In this document: positions 35,745 through 44,650 of the stretch, piece by piece | Layout: every line of letters begins with the position of its first letter | Numbering within the stretch: the first letter of the stretch is position 1 | Assembly (NCBI GenBank): GCA_023100825.1 | Contig: CP095846.1 | Coordinates: 2,418,001-2,482,000, forward strand | DNA: 64,000 bases | From: Nocardioidaceae bacterium SCSIO 66511 | GTDB lineage: Bacteria > Actinomycetota > Actinomycetes > Propionibacteriales > Nocardioidaceae | Direction of reading: 5' to 3' | The notes under the pieces: generated by a model | Databases searched by the model: none | Seen by the model: only the letters and a program-made list of their open reading frames with translations | Told to the model about the DNA's origin: nothing | Made by a program: the position numbers and the translations under genes

Positions 35745-38273
35745 ATGAACCGCCTCAGAAACGGCGTGATCGTAGGTGCTTCGGCGGCAGTAGCCGCAGC
35801 CCTGCTCTCGGTAGCGCCCTCGCCAGCCAGCCCCGAGAGCAGCGCCTGGGAACCCAAGGATCCCGAGCTGACCACCCCGTGGACTTCGGCCGTCGGGCCG
35901 GACAACGCGTTGCCGGACTACCCGCGCCCGCAGCTGCGTCGAGCACAGTGGAAGAACCTCAACGGACTATGGGAGTTCGCGGCTGCCGCCGAGGGCGATG
36001 AGCCGCCGGTCGGCGAGGAGCTCGACGAGCGCGTACTCGTCCCGTACCCGATCGAGTCGGCTCTGTCGGGGATCAAGCGGCACGAGGATCGGATGTTCTA
36101 CCGGCGTACGTTCAAGGTGCCTCGCAACTGGCAGTTGAACGGTCGACACGGCAAGCGTCTGCTGCTGCACTTCGGTGCTGTCGACTACGACGCCAAGGTC
36201 TGGATCAACGGCGATCTGGCGACCGAGCACCGAGGCGGGTTCGACCACTTCACCGTCGATGCCACCGACCATCTCCACCGAAGAGGCCCCCAGGAGATCG
36301 TCGTCGGGGTCAACGACCTGACCGACGGATTGAAGCAACCGGTCGGCAAACAGCGCATCCCCGCGATCGAGAATCCGGGCGGCATCTTCTACACCCCTGC
36401 CTCCGGCATCTGGCAGACGGTCTGGATGGAGCCGGTACGCGCGGCGCATATCGAGGACGTGACGGCGACGACCCGCAAGAACCTCCGCGAGGTCGATGTC
36501 ACGGTCGACGCCGCCGCGGCGCGTGGGCAGAAGGTCCGGCTTCAGGCACGGCGCAACGGCAGGGTCGTCGCCCGCGGAGAAGGTGTGCCGGGCAAACCGA
36601 TCCGGCTCGAGATCCGACGGCCCGAGCTGTGGACGCCTGACCATCCGAACCTCTACGACCTCCGTGTCGCGCTATACGACCGGTCGGGTCGACGCGCAGA
36701 CAAGGCAGACTCGTACTTCGGCATGCGTACGGTCGACTCCGTCGTCGGCAAGGACGGGAAGCGACACATCGTCCTCAACGGCGAACCGACGTTCGTCAAC
36801 TCGACGCTCGACCAGGGCTACTGGCCCGACGGGATCTTCACGGCACCGACCGACGAGGCACTGGCGTTCGACCTCAAAGCGCATAAGAAGCTGGGGTTCA
36901 ACGCCGTACGCAAGCACATCAAGGTCGAGCCCGACCGCTGGTACTACTGGGCCGATCGCCTCGGCCTGATGGTCTGGCAGGACATGCCGTCGATGCAGAA
37001 CGGCCGCAAGCCCGATCCCGAGCAGCCGGCACGCGACCAGTTCGAAGCCGAGTTGAAGACGATGATCGACCAGCACGACGGCTGGACGTCGATCATCGGC
37101 TGGGTGCCGTTCAACGAGGGCTGGGGCGAATGGGATGCCGAGGAGACCGGCCGGATCGCCGACTCGGTCAAGGCCGCCGATCCGACCCGACTCGTCAACG
37201 CACACAGCGGATACAACTGCTGCGACTCCGAGGGCGACTCGGGCCGCGGCGACATCATCGACTGGCATCAGTACACCGGTCCCGCCGCGCCGTCGCCGAC
37301 CGCCGACCGCGCGGCAATCGACGGTGAGCACGGCGGCTACGGCCTCGTCGTCGACGATCATCTGTGGCCGGGCGAGCCGGGGGCGTACCAGATGGCGGAG
37401 TCCAAGCAGGAGCTGACGGATCTGTACGTACGCAACCAGTCCAGACTGTTGGAGCTCAGCCGCAAGTGCGGGTTGTCCGGCGGCATCTACACCCAGATCA
37501 CCGATGTCGAGACCGAAGTGAACGGGTTCTTCACCTACGATCGCAAGGTCGAGAAGATGTTCCGCGGACCTGTACGCAAGATCAACGAGAAGCTGTCGCA
37601 CTCGGGCAATCTGGGGCCGACGCCGCCCGATCCCGACGACGGCACGCCCGGTCTCGACGGCATCCACCGCTGGAGCCTCGACGACGGATCCGGTACGACC
37701 GCGGCCGACTCCGTTGGCGACGATGACCTGGCCGTGCAGGACGGCGCAACCTGGGCCGAGGGGAAGGCCGGCAAGGCGCTCGCGCTCGACGGCACCGGTT
37801 ACGCCGACTCCGACGGTCCTGTCGTCGACACCCAAGGCAGTTTCTCTGTCTCGGCCTGGGTGAAACTCGACGAGACCGGCGGCGGCTTCCAGACGGCAGT
37901 CAGCCAGGACGGCGCTGACGCGTCGACGTTCTTCCTCCAGTACGACGGCGGCCAGAACAAGTTCGCGTTCAGCACGCTCGGCGGCCGCGCGTACGCGGAT
38001 CAGACCGCCGAGGCGGGTCGCTGGTACCACCTGGTGGGCGTACGCGATGCCGCGTCGGGCACGTACCGACTCTATGTCGACGGGCAACCCGAGGGCACGT
38101 TGTCGCAGTGTCTCGGCGAGAACTCGACTGGCCCGTTGGCAGTCGGTCGGGCGAAGTACAACGGCGACAACGTCGATTTCCTCGGCGGAGCCGTCGACGA
38201 CGTCCGCGTGTACGACCGTCCGCTCGATGATGCCGAAGTCACGGAGCTGTTCGAGGGTGCCGCCAGCCATTGA
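35745..38273 (+). CDS. Secreted GH2 glycosidase with C-terminal LamG-like domain
   Basis: An 842-residue exported enzyme. The signal peptide is 1-28 (VIVGASAAVAAALLSVAPSP). GH2 sugar-binding and Ig-like domains (about 45-340) precede the TIM barrel, where FNEGWGEWD carries the acid/base E458 and DGEHGGYG holds E528, probably the nucleophile. Residues about 645-840 form a concanavalin/LamG-like carbohydrate-binding domain. The ATG has GGAG eight bases ahead. GH2 includes beta-galactosidases, glucuronidases and bacterial galactofuranosidases; the YtfQ-like transporter just upstream favours a galactofuranosidase or galactosidase, which is inference. Confidence 0.88.
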   Translation: MNRLRNGVIVGASAAVAAALLSVAPSPASPESSAWEPKDPELTTPWTSAVGPDNALPDYPRPQLRRAQWKNLNGLWEFAAAAEGDEPPVGEELDERVLVPYPIESALSGIKRHEDRMFYRRTFKVPRNWQLNGRHGKRLLLHFGAVDYDAKVWINGDLATEHRGGFDHFTVDATDHLHRRGPQEIVVGVNDLTDGLKQPVGKQRIPAIENPGGIFYTPASGIWQTVWMEPVRAAHIEDVTATTRKNLREVDVTVDAAAARGQKVRLQARRNGRVVARGEGVPGKPIRLEIRRPELWTPDHPNLYDLRVALYDRSGRRADKADSYFGMRTVDSVVGKDGKRHIVLNGEPTFVNSTLDQGYWPDGIFTAPTDEALAFDLKAHKKLGFNAVRKHIKVEPDRWYYWADRLGLMVWQDMPSMQNGRKPDPEQPARDQFEAELKTMIDQHDGWTSIIGWVPFNEGWGEWDAEETGRIADSVKAADPTRLVNAHSGYNCCDSEGDSGRGDIIDWHQYTGPAAPSPTADRAAIDGEHGGYGLVVDDHLWPGEPGAYQMAESKQELTDLYVRNQSRLLELSRKCGLSGGIYTQITDVETEVNGFFTYDRKVEKMFRGPVRKINEKLSHSGNLGPTPPDPDDGTPGLDGIHRWSLDDGSGTTAADSVGDDDLAVQDGATWAEGKAGKALALDGTGYADSDGPVVDTQGSFSVSAWVKLDETGGGFQTAVSQDGADASTFFLQYDGGQNKFAFSTLGGRAYADQTAEAGRWYHLVGVRDAASGTYRLYVDGQPEGTLSQCLGENSTGPLAVGRAKYNGDNVDFLGGAVDDVRVYDRPLDDAEVTELFEGAASH

Positions 38274-38304
38274 CGGAACGCCCCGAGTGGGGTGAAGTCA
38301 GAGG

Positions 38305-39567
38305 ATGACGACGCAATCGGAAAGTGCAGAGCAGTCGTACGTGATCGTTGGCGGCGGCCTCGCGGGGGCGAAGGCCGCCGAAACCCTTCGTGCGGAGGGC
38401 TTCGACCAGCGCATCGTGCTCCTGTGCGAGGAGGCCGAGGTGCCGTACGAACGGCCTCCTCTGTCGAAGGGTTACCTGCTCGGCAACGATCCGCGCGAGT
38501 CCGCGTACGTCCATGAGGCCGAGTGGTACCGCGAGCACGACATCGAGCTGCGGACCTCCACCCGGGTGCGCCGTATCGACCGGTTCGCCTCGGAGGTCGT
38601 GCTGACCGACGCGGAGAGGGTGCATTACGACCGACTACTCCTCGCGACAGGCTCCGAGCCGCGCCGGCTCGATGTGCCCGGCGCGGATCTCCAGGGTGTC
38701 CGCTACCTTCGTACCCTTCCCGACTCCGATGCGATCAAGCAGACCATCGAGGCCGGAGGACCGATCGTCGTGGTCGGCGCCGGCTGGATCGGTCTCGAGG
38801 TCGCGGCGGCCGCACGCGAGAACGGCGTCGAGGTCACCGTGCTCGAAGTCGCCGACCTGCCACTGCAGCAGGTTCTCGGCGACGAGGTGGCATCGGTGTT
38901 CGCCGACCTCCACCGCGAGCACGGCGTCGACCTACGGCTCGGCACGGGCATCGCATCGATCGAGGGTACGGACGGTCGGGTGTCCGCGGTGACCACGAGC
39001 GACGGGTCGTCGGTTCCGGCGGCCGCGGTCGTCGTCGGCATCGGTGCGTCTCCGCGTACCTCGCTCGCCGAGGACGCCGGACTCGTAGTCGACAACGGAG
39101 TACACGTCGATCCGCATCTCTTCTCCTCCGACCCGGTGATCCTCGCCGCCGGCGATATCGCAGCGGTCGAGCATCCGGTACTGCACCAGCGCATCCGCGT
39201 CGAGCACTGGGCCAATGCACTCGCGACCGGCCCGCATGCTGCGCGCTCGATGATGGGCCAAGACGTCGTGTTCGAGGAGCTGCCGTACTTCTTCACCGAC
39301 CAGTACGACCTCGGCATGGAATACATCGGCTACACAACACCCGGCACGGTTGACGAGGTCGTACTCCGCGGCGACGTCGCCGGCCGAGCCTTCTACGCTT
39401 TCTGGCTCACATCGGGCCGGGTCGCTGCCGCGATGCACGTGAACCTGTGGGACGACGGCATCGACCCCGCCAAGGCGCTGATCCTCGACGGCGGACCCGT
39501 GGACACAGCGAAACTCGCCGACCCGTCCGTGCCTCTCGCCGAGACCCTCGTACGCTCTGAGGGTTGA
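38305..39567 (+). CDS. FAD-dependent pyridine nucleotide oxidoreductase (ferredoxin reductase type)
   Basis: A 420-residue flavoprotein. YVIVGGGLAGAKAAETLR is the FAD-binding Rossmann motif, IVVVGAGWIGLEVAAAAREN binds NAD(P)H, and VILAAGDIAAVEHPVL is the second FAD motif. The C-terminal reductase domain (YFFTDQYDLGMEYIGY) matches rubredoxin/ferredoxin reductases of the dioxygenase-partner family. It should pass electrons from NAD(P)H to an iron-sulfur partner; none is encoded nearby. It follows the GH2 gene by 31 bases and may share its transcript. Confidence 0.92.
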   Translation: MTTQSESAEQSYVIVGGGLAGAKAAETLRAEGFDQRIVLLCEEAEVPYERPPLSKGYLLGNDPRESAYVHEAEWYREHDIELRTSTRVRRIDRFASEVVLTDAERVHYDRLLLATGSEPRRLDVPGADLQGVRYLRTLPDSDAIKQTIEAGGPIVVVGAGWIGLEVAAAARENGVEVTVLEVADLPLQQVLGDEVASVFADLHREHGVDLRLGTGIASIEGTDGRVSAVTTSDGSSVPAAAVVVGIGASPRTSLAEDAGLVVDNGVHVDPHLFSSDPVILAAGDIAAVEHPVLHQRIRVEHWANALATGPHAARSMMGQDVVFEELPYFFTDQYDLGMEYIGYTTPGTVDEVVLRGDVAGRAFYAFWLTSGRVAAAMHVNLWDDGIDPAKALILDGGPVDTAKLADPSVPLAETLVRSEG

Positions 39568-39736
39568 GCGACGACCAGACCGCTTCCTGGGTTGACACTT
39601 TCATCGTTTCCCGTACGTCTCGGTGCAGACCGCATTGGCGGCGACGAGGATCCCGTTCCGGTGGGTTCGGTTGCTCGTCGGCTGACCCGATCCGCTGGTT
39701 TCCCGGTTGCCGGTCTGCCCTCAGCTGACCGGCCGA

Positions 39737-39763
39737 GAAGATTCTTCAAGAATCTTCGTTTTT
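39737..39763 (+). terminator. AT-rich palindromic hairpin with T-run
   Basis: Perfect 10-base arms GAAGATTCTT (39737-39746) and AAGAATCTTC (39748-39757), followed by GTTTTT. It resembles a classical Rho-independent terminator, unusual here because the other terminators are GC-rich without T-runs. It lies 169 bases after the reductase stop and just before the HNH gene. The rest of this 257-base gap shows no other clear element. Confidence 0.65.
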
Positions 39764-39824
39764 CCTTGTGGATAAGGCCTTCTGGCCCCCGATGTTGTCA
39801 GTGGCGGCTGGCATGATGTGGGTT

Positions 39825-41216
39825 ATGAGGACGGCGAATCTGATCGACGATGTCGAGACCACCGATGGTCTCGACGTCGCTGCGGCCGCTCGTGCTCAGC
39901 TCGCCCGCATCGAGGCTGCGCAGTTCGATGCGGTGTTGGCGTATCTGCGGCAGATCGCGTCGGAGCCGCTCGCCCAGGCCGGTGGGGTGAATGAATGGAC
40001 CCGTTACGGCGGATCCGGGACACCGTCGGTGTCGGAGTATGCGGTCGCCGAAGTCGGACCCGTCCTCGGCCTGTCCGCCAACGGCGCCCGTGCGCTGATC
40101 GCCGATGGCCTGGATCTGGCGTATCGGCTGCCGCGGCTGTATGCGTGTCTGCATGACGGGAGTGTGGATGGGTGGCGGATCCGGAAAGTCGCGCGTGCGA
40201 CGCGGGGGTTCACCATCGCCCAAGCCTCCGATGCCGACCGGCGGTTGTCGGCTGCGAATGTCGACGGAACGCCGTTGATCGCACGGATCACCATGCCCCG
40301 GCTACAGCTGGTGCTCGATCAGATCCGGTTCGTCGACGACCCCCACGGCGCCGAAAAGAAGCGCCGTGAGGCACGCAGGCAGCGGGGTGTGACGATCTGG
40401 TTCGAAGACGGCGTCGCCCACCTCTCCGGCACCCTGACCGTCGACGACGGACAACGACTCGACCAACGACTGGACCAGTTGGTGGAGTCGATGCGGTTCC
40501 TCGGCGACACCCGCCCCGACCACATCCTCCGATCCGTCGCGATGGGCATGGTCCACGAACCCGACAGCCTCGACGACCTCTACACCCTCGTCGCCGACAA
40601 AACCGACGACGCCACCGGCGCGGACGTACCCGCCGAGCCCGAGACTGAGCCTGAGGCCGAGTCTGAGCCGAAGCCGTCGAAGCGGCGCCGCAGCAGAAGG
40701 CGTGGGCTGCGGGAGACGGTGCTCTACCTTCATTACGACCGGTGCTGGGGCACCTGGTCACTCGACGACGTCGGCGCCATCACCCGGTCGGAGGCCGAAC
40801 AGATCCTCGGCAAATCGTCGCGGATCGTGGTGAAGCCGGTGATCGATTTGGAGACCACGATCTCGACCACCGGCTATGTCGCACCGCCCCGGCTACGCGA
40901 GCAGACCGCGCTGATGAACGCCCTCACCTGCACATTCCCCTATTGCAACCGTCCGGCGAAACTCGGCGACTACGACCACATCCGTAACTACGCCGACGGC
41001 GGACCGACCGACTCACGAAACGGACACCGGCTCTGTAGGTTCCACCACCGGGCAAAGACCTTCACCGCCTGGACCGTCACGTCACCTGCGCCCGGAATCT
41101 GGTTATGGCTCTCCCCAGCAGGACGGTCGTACCTCGTCACCGCCGGCACCACCACCAAACTCCCCGGCAGAGTCGCCACCACCGACCCGCCAAAACGAAA
41201 ACCCGCTGCCGCCTGA
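39825..41216 (+). CDS. DUF222/HNH endonuclease (13E12-type repeat family)
   Basis: About 463 residues. The N-terminal DUF222 domain (AQLARIEAAQFDAVLAYLR onward) is joined by an acidic then basic linker (EPETEPEAESEP, KRRRSRRRG) to a C-terminal HNH domain with CTFPYCNRPA, DYDHIRNYADGGPT and LCRFHHRAKT. This family exists in many copies in actinobacterial genomes and may be a mobile or nuclease element. The start is uncertain: ATGs at 39813, 39816 and 39825 lack a clear ribosome site. The neighbouring AT-rich hairpin and the GC-rich terminator after it isolate the gene. Confidence 0.85.
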   Translation: MRTANLIDDVETTDGLDVAAAARAQLARIEAAQFDAVLAYLRQIASEPLAQAGGVNEWTRYGGSGTPSVSEYAVAEVGPVLGLSANGARALIADGLDLAYRLPRLYACLHDGSVDGWRIRKVARATRGFTIAQASDADRRLSAANVDGTPLIARITMPRLQLVLDQIRFVDDPHGAEKKRREARRQRGVTIWFEDGVAHLSGTLTVDDGQRLDQRLDQLVESMRFLGDTRPDHILRSVAMGMVHEPDSLDDLYTLVADKTDDATGADVPAEPETEPEAESEPKPSKRRRSRRRGLRETVLYLHYDRCWGTWSLDDVGAITRSEAEQILGKSSRIVVKPVIDLETTISTTGYVAPPRLREQTALMNALTCTFPYCNRPAKLGDYDHIRNYADGGPTDSRNGHRLCRFHHRAKTFTAWTVTSPAPGIWLWLSPAGRSYLVTAGTTTKLPGRVATTDPPKRKPAAA

Positions 41217-41218
41217 TA

Positions 41219-41248
41219 CCCCGCCACCTGAGCACCACCGTGGCGGGG
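41219..41248 (+). terminator. GC-rich terminator after the HNH gene
   Basis: Perfect 9-base arms CCCCGCCAC/GTGGCGGGG with a 12-base loop, directly after the stop codon. There is no T-run. Confidence 0.8.
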
Positions 41249-41382
41249 CACAGGCATGCCCACGCAAGGCAGCGTCGTCATTCGATTCCAAAGGCAACCA
41301 AGTTGTGGGGTCTGACGTCTACCTGGGTACATCGCGATGCCGGGGTGGTCCCGGCACGCGCATTCACTCAGGGGGCAACACC

Positions 41383-41787
41383 ATGAACAATCTCCGCAGG
41401 ATCACTGTGTCCGGAGCCGCCGGGCTCGCGCTCGTGGCGCCGGTTCTCATCTCGGGCCCCGCGCATGCGGGCTACGACGCACGGGTCACGATCCACGTAA
41501 GCGACACGACCGTCCACTCCGGTCAACAGTTCCGCGTACACGGCAAGTACCTCTTCGGCGACAACACGCCGGTCGTCGGAAAGCGGATCCGCGTCCAGTC
41601 CAAGAGCCCCAAGGGCAAGTGGACCAACATCAAGGGGGCAACGCTGCGTACGAACGCCGAAGGCCACTACAGGATTCGGGTGATCCTGTCGCGCAAGGGC
41701 AACCGGATGCTGCGGGTCAAGGCACAAGGCCCCGACTCCCAGACGGCACCGCTACGCAGTAAGGCGATCAAGGTTCGGGTCCGCTGA
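41383..41787 (+). CDS. Small secreted basic protein with Ig-like fold
   Basis: A 134-residue protein with signal peptide (ITVSGAAGLALVAPVLISGP, cleaved after AHA). The mature part alternates short beta strands (DARVTIHVSDTTVHSGQQF, GKRIRVQSKSPKGKWTNIK, HYRIRVILSRKGNRMLRVK) and looks like a bacterial Ig-like or carboxypeptidase-regulatory-like fold. It is rich in Lys and Arg. GGGGG precedes the ATG. A hairpin (TGCCGGG/CCCGGCA, 41338-41356) lies in the leader. No precise function is recognised; surface binding is a guess. Confidence 0.75.
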   Translation: MNNLRRITVSGAAGLALVAPVLISGPAHAGYDARVTIHVSDTTVHSGQQFRVHGKYLFGDNTPVVGKRIRVQSKSPKGKWTNIKGATLRTNAEGHYRIRVILSRKGNRMLRVKAQGPDSQTAPLRSKAIKVRVR

Positions 41788-41813
41788 CCGAGTTCCCGTC
41801 GTCTCCAACCGAC

Positions 41814-41855
41814 ACGACCGGGGCGCGTCGCTCTCCAGCGGCGCGCCCCGGTCGT
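41814..41855. terminator. Strong GC-rich terminator
   Basis: Perfect 14-base arms ACGACCGGGGCGCG/CGCGCCCCGGTCGT around a 14-base loop, 26 bases after the secreted protein's stop. It is one of the strongest hairpins in the window. Confidence 0.9.
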
Positions 41856-41930
41856 CTGTCGGCAGCGCCTTCTTCATCTGTGGACAGACCCGGCTAAGGT
41901 CGTACTGAGACGATCAGGAGGGTGCGACGG

Positions 41931-42992
41931 ATGAGCGGACAGCCCGAACAGGGGTTGTCGATCTTCGAATGGGTCGACGATCCCCGGTTCCCGACCGTTC
42001 GACGCTACGGCTACGACACGGTCGCGGTCGACGCGTACGTACAGTCGCACGCCGCCGACTCCGAGAAGGCGCGGTCCCAATCCGATGGCGCACGCGCCGA
42101 GAGCGAGTCTCTACGCGCCGAGATCCGGCGGTTGCATGCCGATCTCAAGGAAGCTGGCATACCCACCGAATCGGAGATCGTCGGCCAAGTCACTACTCGG
42201 CTGATCGATGCTGACACGCGGGCCAAGCAGATTCTGGCCGACGGCGATGCGGCCGCAGAAAAGATCAGGCGCGATGGCCGGATCGAGGCCGATGAGCTCC
42301 GCGCGAAGGCGTCCGAGGAGCTCGCCGCGGTTCGCGCCGAACGTCTCGGCGAGGTCGAGCGGGACCGGTCGAAGGCGTCCGAGGACGCCGCCGAGACGCG
42401 TGCGGCCGCCCGGTCGGCGGCCGAGAAGATCGTCGGCGATGCCCGACGCGACGGCGACCAGCTCCGTCGGGCGAAGCAGGAGGAGGCAGCCTCGCTGCGC
42501 GCCACTGCAACTAAGGAGTCCGATGACGCGCGGGCGAAGGCCGATGCCGAGCTCGCCGAGGCCCGTCGCAACATCGAGGCCGAGCGCACCCTCCATCAAC
42601 GTGAGGCGCGGGAAGCGCATACGACCACACGCAAACGCGCCCAGGAGCTCGCCGAACGCGCAGAAGGTCGCGTACGCGAGGTCGAAGAGCGGCTCCGGGC
42701 CGCGTCGACACAGGCACGAGAGCACCTCGATGCGAGCCGCGCCGAGGCGGATCGCCTCCTTCGACGCACGCGACGTCTCGCCGAGCAACGCATGTCCGAA
42801 GCACGCACCGCCGCTGCGGAGGCGGTCACTGCCGAAATCGCGCAGCTCGAACAACGCAAGGCAGACCTCGAAGCACGGATCGAGCACTATCGGCGGCGTG
42901 ACGACGGCATGCGTACGCGGATCAGCGAGCTTCGCTCGATGGCGGCAGACCTCAGTGGGATCGAGGACGACGAGTCCGAACAGCCTCGATGA
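41931..42992 (+). CDS. DivIVA-like coiled-coil protein
   Basis: A 353-residue cytoplasmic protein. The N-terminal 50 residues (FEWVDDPRFPTVRRYGYDTV, VDAYVQSH) resemble the membrane-binding DivIVA motif, and residues 60-345 are a long Ala/Glu/Arg coiled coil broken by glycines. Such proteins act as polar or filament scaffolds (DivIVA/Wag31, Scy-like) in actinobacteria, organising growth or cell division. The ATG follows AGGAGGG by eight bases. Its last 41 bases overlap the convergent MBL hydrolase gene. Exact partner and site are unknown. Confidence 0.8.
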   Translation: MSGQPEQGLSIFEWVDDPRFPTVRRYGYDTVAVDAYVQSHAADSEKARSQSDGARAESESLRAEIRRLHADLKEAGIPTESEIVGQVTTRLIDADTRAKQILADGDAAAEKIRRDGRIEADELRAKASEELAAVRAERLGEVERDRSKASEDAAETRAAARSAAEKIVGDARRDGDQLRRAKQEEAASLRATATKESDDARAKADAELAEARRNIEAERTLHQREAREAHTTTRKRAQELAERAEGRVREVEERLRAASTQAREHLDASRAEADRLLRRTRRLAEQRMSEARTAAAEAVTAEIAQLEQRKADLEARIEHYRRRDDGMRTRISELRSMAADLSGIEDDESEQPR

Positions 42993-43698
42993 CCGCGTTC
43001 ATCGGACCCGGCACGACGGGTCCGTGACCGGGCAGAACCACCTCGACGTCCAGGTCGACGAGCACGCTCAGGTTCGCCGCCGCCTGTTCGGGGTCGGTAT
43101 GGAAGAAGTCAGGTAGGAGTTGCGGCCCGTCTACGCGCGACGTCGCATGTGCCGTGGCGATCGCGTCTCCGGCGACGAGCGCACGCTCGCGCTCGAAGTA
43201 GTACACCGTATGCCCGCTCGTGTGCCCGGGTACGACGATCGGTAGCGGAGAACCCGGAAGGGACCCAGCCTCGTCTATGCTCCGTGCGCTCTGCACGCCG
43301 AGGCCTGCGCGGCCGCGCATCAGGATCGAGATCTCACTCGCCCATCGGAGCACGCCCGGCCGTAGGACGTTGCGGACGATATCGCGCGGTCCCGCCTGCT
43401 CGAGGAACTCCCTGCGGATGTGCGCCGCCTCACGGTCGCCGGAGTACACCGGCGTGCCGTACGCCTTGGCGAGCCAGGTCAGCCCGCCGATGTGATCGAC
43501 GTGGCCGTGTGTGACGAGCGCTGCGGCGGCGTCGGCCGGGCGGTGACCGAGCTCTCGAATCGAGCGTTCGAGCAGGTCGCGCTGCCCGACGTACCCGCCG
43601 TCGATCAGCAGGAATCCGTCGGGCCCGTCGTACGCGACCCAGTTCACATGCTTGGTACGTACCAGCCGGAGCGAGTCGCTCGCCGGGGTGATCTCCAC
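42952..43698 (-). CDS. MBL-fold metallo-hydrolase
   Basis: A 248-residue metallo-beta-lactamase-fold enzyme. THGHVDHIGG (H-x-H-x-D-H) provides the first metal ligands, VPGHTSGHTVYY the next histidine, ALVAGDAIATAH the bridging Asp, and VLPGHGPVV the last His. This is the glyoxalase II/lactonase-like branch. There is no signal peptide. It hydrolyses an unknown thioester, lactone or phosphoester. The 3' end overlaps the DivIVA-like gene by 41 bases. Confidence 0.88.
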   Translation of the reverse strand: MEITPASDSLRLVRTKHVNWVAYDGPDGFLLIDGGYVGQRDLLERSIRELGHRPADAAAALVTHGHVDHIGGLTWLAKAYGTPVYSGDREAAHIRREFLEQAGPRDIVRNVLRPGVLRWASEISILMRGRAGLGVQSARSIDEAGSLPGSPLPIVVPGHTSGHTVYYFERERALVAGDAIATAHATSRVDGPQLLPDFFHTDPEQAAANLSVLVDLDVEVVLPGHGPVVPGPMNAVIEAVRTRRPRSH

Positions 43699-43786
43699 GT
43701 TGTCGACGATACCGCCGGGTGGTCACGCATTGTGAGGGAACTTGTGCCGACCACCCCCGGTAATGGCATCATCGGTGTGTCGGTCG

Positions 43787-43826
43787 GAAACTCCCGGCCA
43801 CGGGGAACGAAACAACTCGGAGTTTC
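43787..43826 (+). promoter_or_regulatory. Leader stem-loop before a 58-residue ORF
   Basis: GAAACTCC (43787-43794) and GGAGTTTC (43819-43826) are perfect 8-base inverted arms. The right arm abuts the ribosome site GGAGG (43827-43831), so folding could affect translation of the next small gene. An RNA-level switch is a guess. Confidence 0.4.
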
Positions 43827-43836
43827 GGAGGACACT

Positions 43837-44013
43837 ATGACGACTACACAGAACGGCAGCCCGGCCGGATCGGAGCTGCCGATCTACCAGGGGCTGCTCA
43901 ACGACCTCGAGCCCGCCGCGCGCGCGACCGTGATCGCACAACAGGGCGAGGGACACGATACAGAGCCGCAAACACCGGACGAAGGGCATCAGCACCTGGC
44001 ACAGCCCAGCTGA
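43837..44013 (+). CDS. Small acidic protein of unknown function
   Basis: A 58-residue ORF with a strong ribosome site (GGAGG, 5-base spacer) and ATG. LPIYQGLLNDLEPAARATVI looks like an amphipathic helix, followed by an acidic His/Gln-rich tail (GEGHDTEPQTPDEGHQH). It has no signal peptide or membrane helix. It is not recognised by family. The structured leader and good start suggest it is real; it could be a small regulatory or toxin-like peptide, but nothing shows this. Confidence 0.55.
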   Translation: MTTTQNGSPAGSELPIYQGLLNDLEPAARATVIAQQGEGHDTEPQTPDEGHQHLAQPS

Positions 44014-44125
44014 GCGGACACACCCCTCCACAGATCTCGCAGAGGTCAATGTCTAGACCTGAACCGGCGCCCCATTAGGGTGTAGCGGCGGCGCCAGCCG
44101 CAGGTAGACAATTGGAGGGAAGTCC

Positions 44126-44632
44126 ATGAGTAAACCGATTTTGCGCACCGTGGCAGTTGCGGTTGCGAGCGTCGGGCTGACTGCAGGGTCGATCGCAGGC
44201 GCACAGGCCCAGTCCACATCGTGGGGTGACTCGGGCGGGAGCGGCCCGCTCAACATCAAGTCCTCGAAGGTGGCGCACGGCAAGAAGAAGGTGACGGTCA
44301 GTACCAAGATCGCCGACCTTCAGAAGGCCAGGAACCAAGGAGTCGCGTTCCACCTGCGCACGGCGCCGAAGAAGAAGCGCTACGCCGCCGTGGTGTCGGT
44401 CCGTAAGAAGGTCACGACCGTCCTCCTCAAGTCCAAGGGTGGGTCGTTCGTACCGGTCAAGTGCAAGGCCCTCAAGACCAAGCTCAACTTCAAGCGTGAC
44501 CGTGCCAAGGTCGTGATCCCGCGCAAGTGCGTCGGGAAGCCCGGCAAGGTGAGCGCACGGGTCGAGACGGGCAAGGTCGGCGGTAAGCGCCACGATATGA
44601 CCGCTTGGAGCAAGTACGTCAAGCGCGGTTGA
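44126..44632 (+). CDS. Secreted lysine-rich protein
   Basis: A 168-residue exported protein with signal peptide (VAVAVASVGLTAGSIAGAQA, cleaved near AQS). The mature part is strongly basic (KKKVTVSTK, APKKKRYAAVVSVRKKV, KCKALKTKLNFKRD) with two cysteines (VKCKA, PRKCVG) that may pair. It appears to form beta strands. It may bind the cell wall, DNA or acidic polymers; no family is recognised. A GGAGGGAA ribosome site precedes the ATG and a perfect terminator follows. Confidence 0.75.
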   Translation: MSKPILRTVAVAVASVGLTAGSIAGAQAQSTSWGDSGGSGPLNIKSSKVAHGKKKVTVSTKIADLQKARNQGVAFHLRTAPKKKRYAAVVSVRKKVTTVLLKSKGGSFVPVKCKALKTKLNFKRDRAKVVIPRKCVGKPGKVSARVETGKVGGKRHDMTAWSKYVKRG

Positions 44633-44650
44633 ACGAATCTTCTGGCCTGC

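Noticed and set aside
41338-41382. c-di-AMP (ydaO-type) riboswitch before the small secreted protein
   Set aside because: The genomic position is suggestive and there is a hairpin, but I could not find the conserved ydaO core segments.
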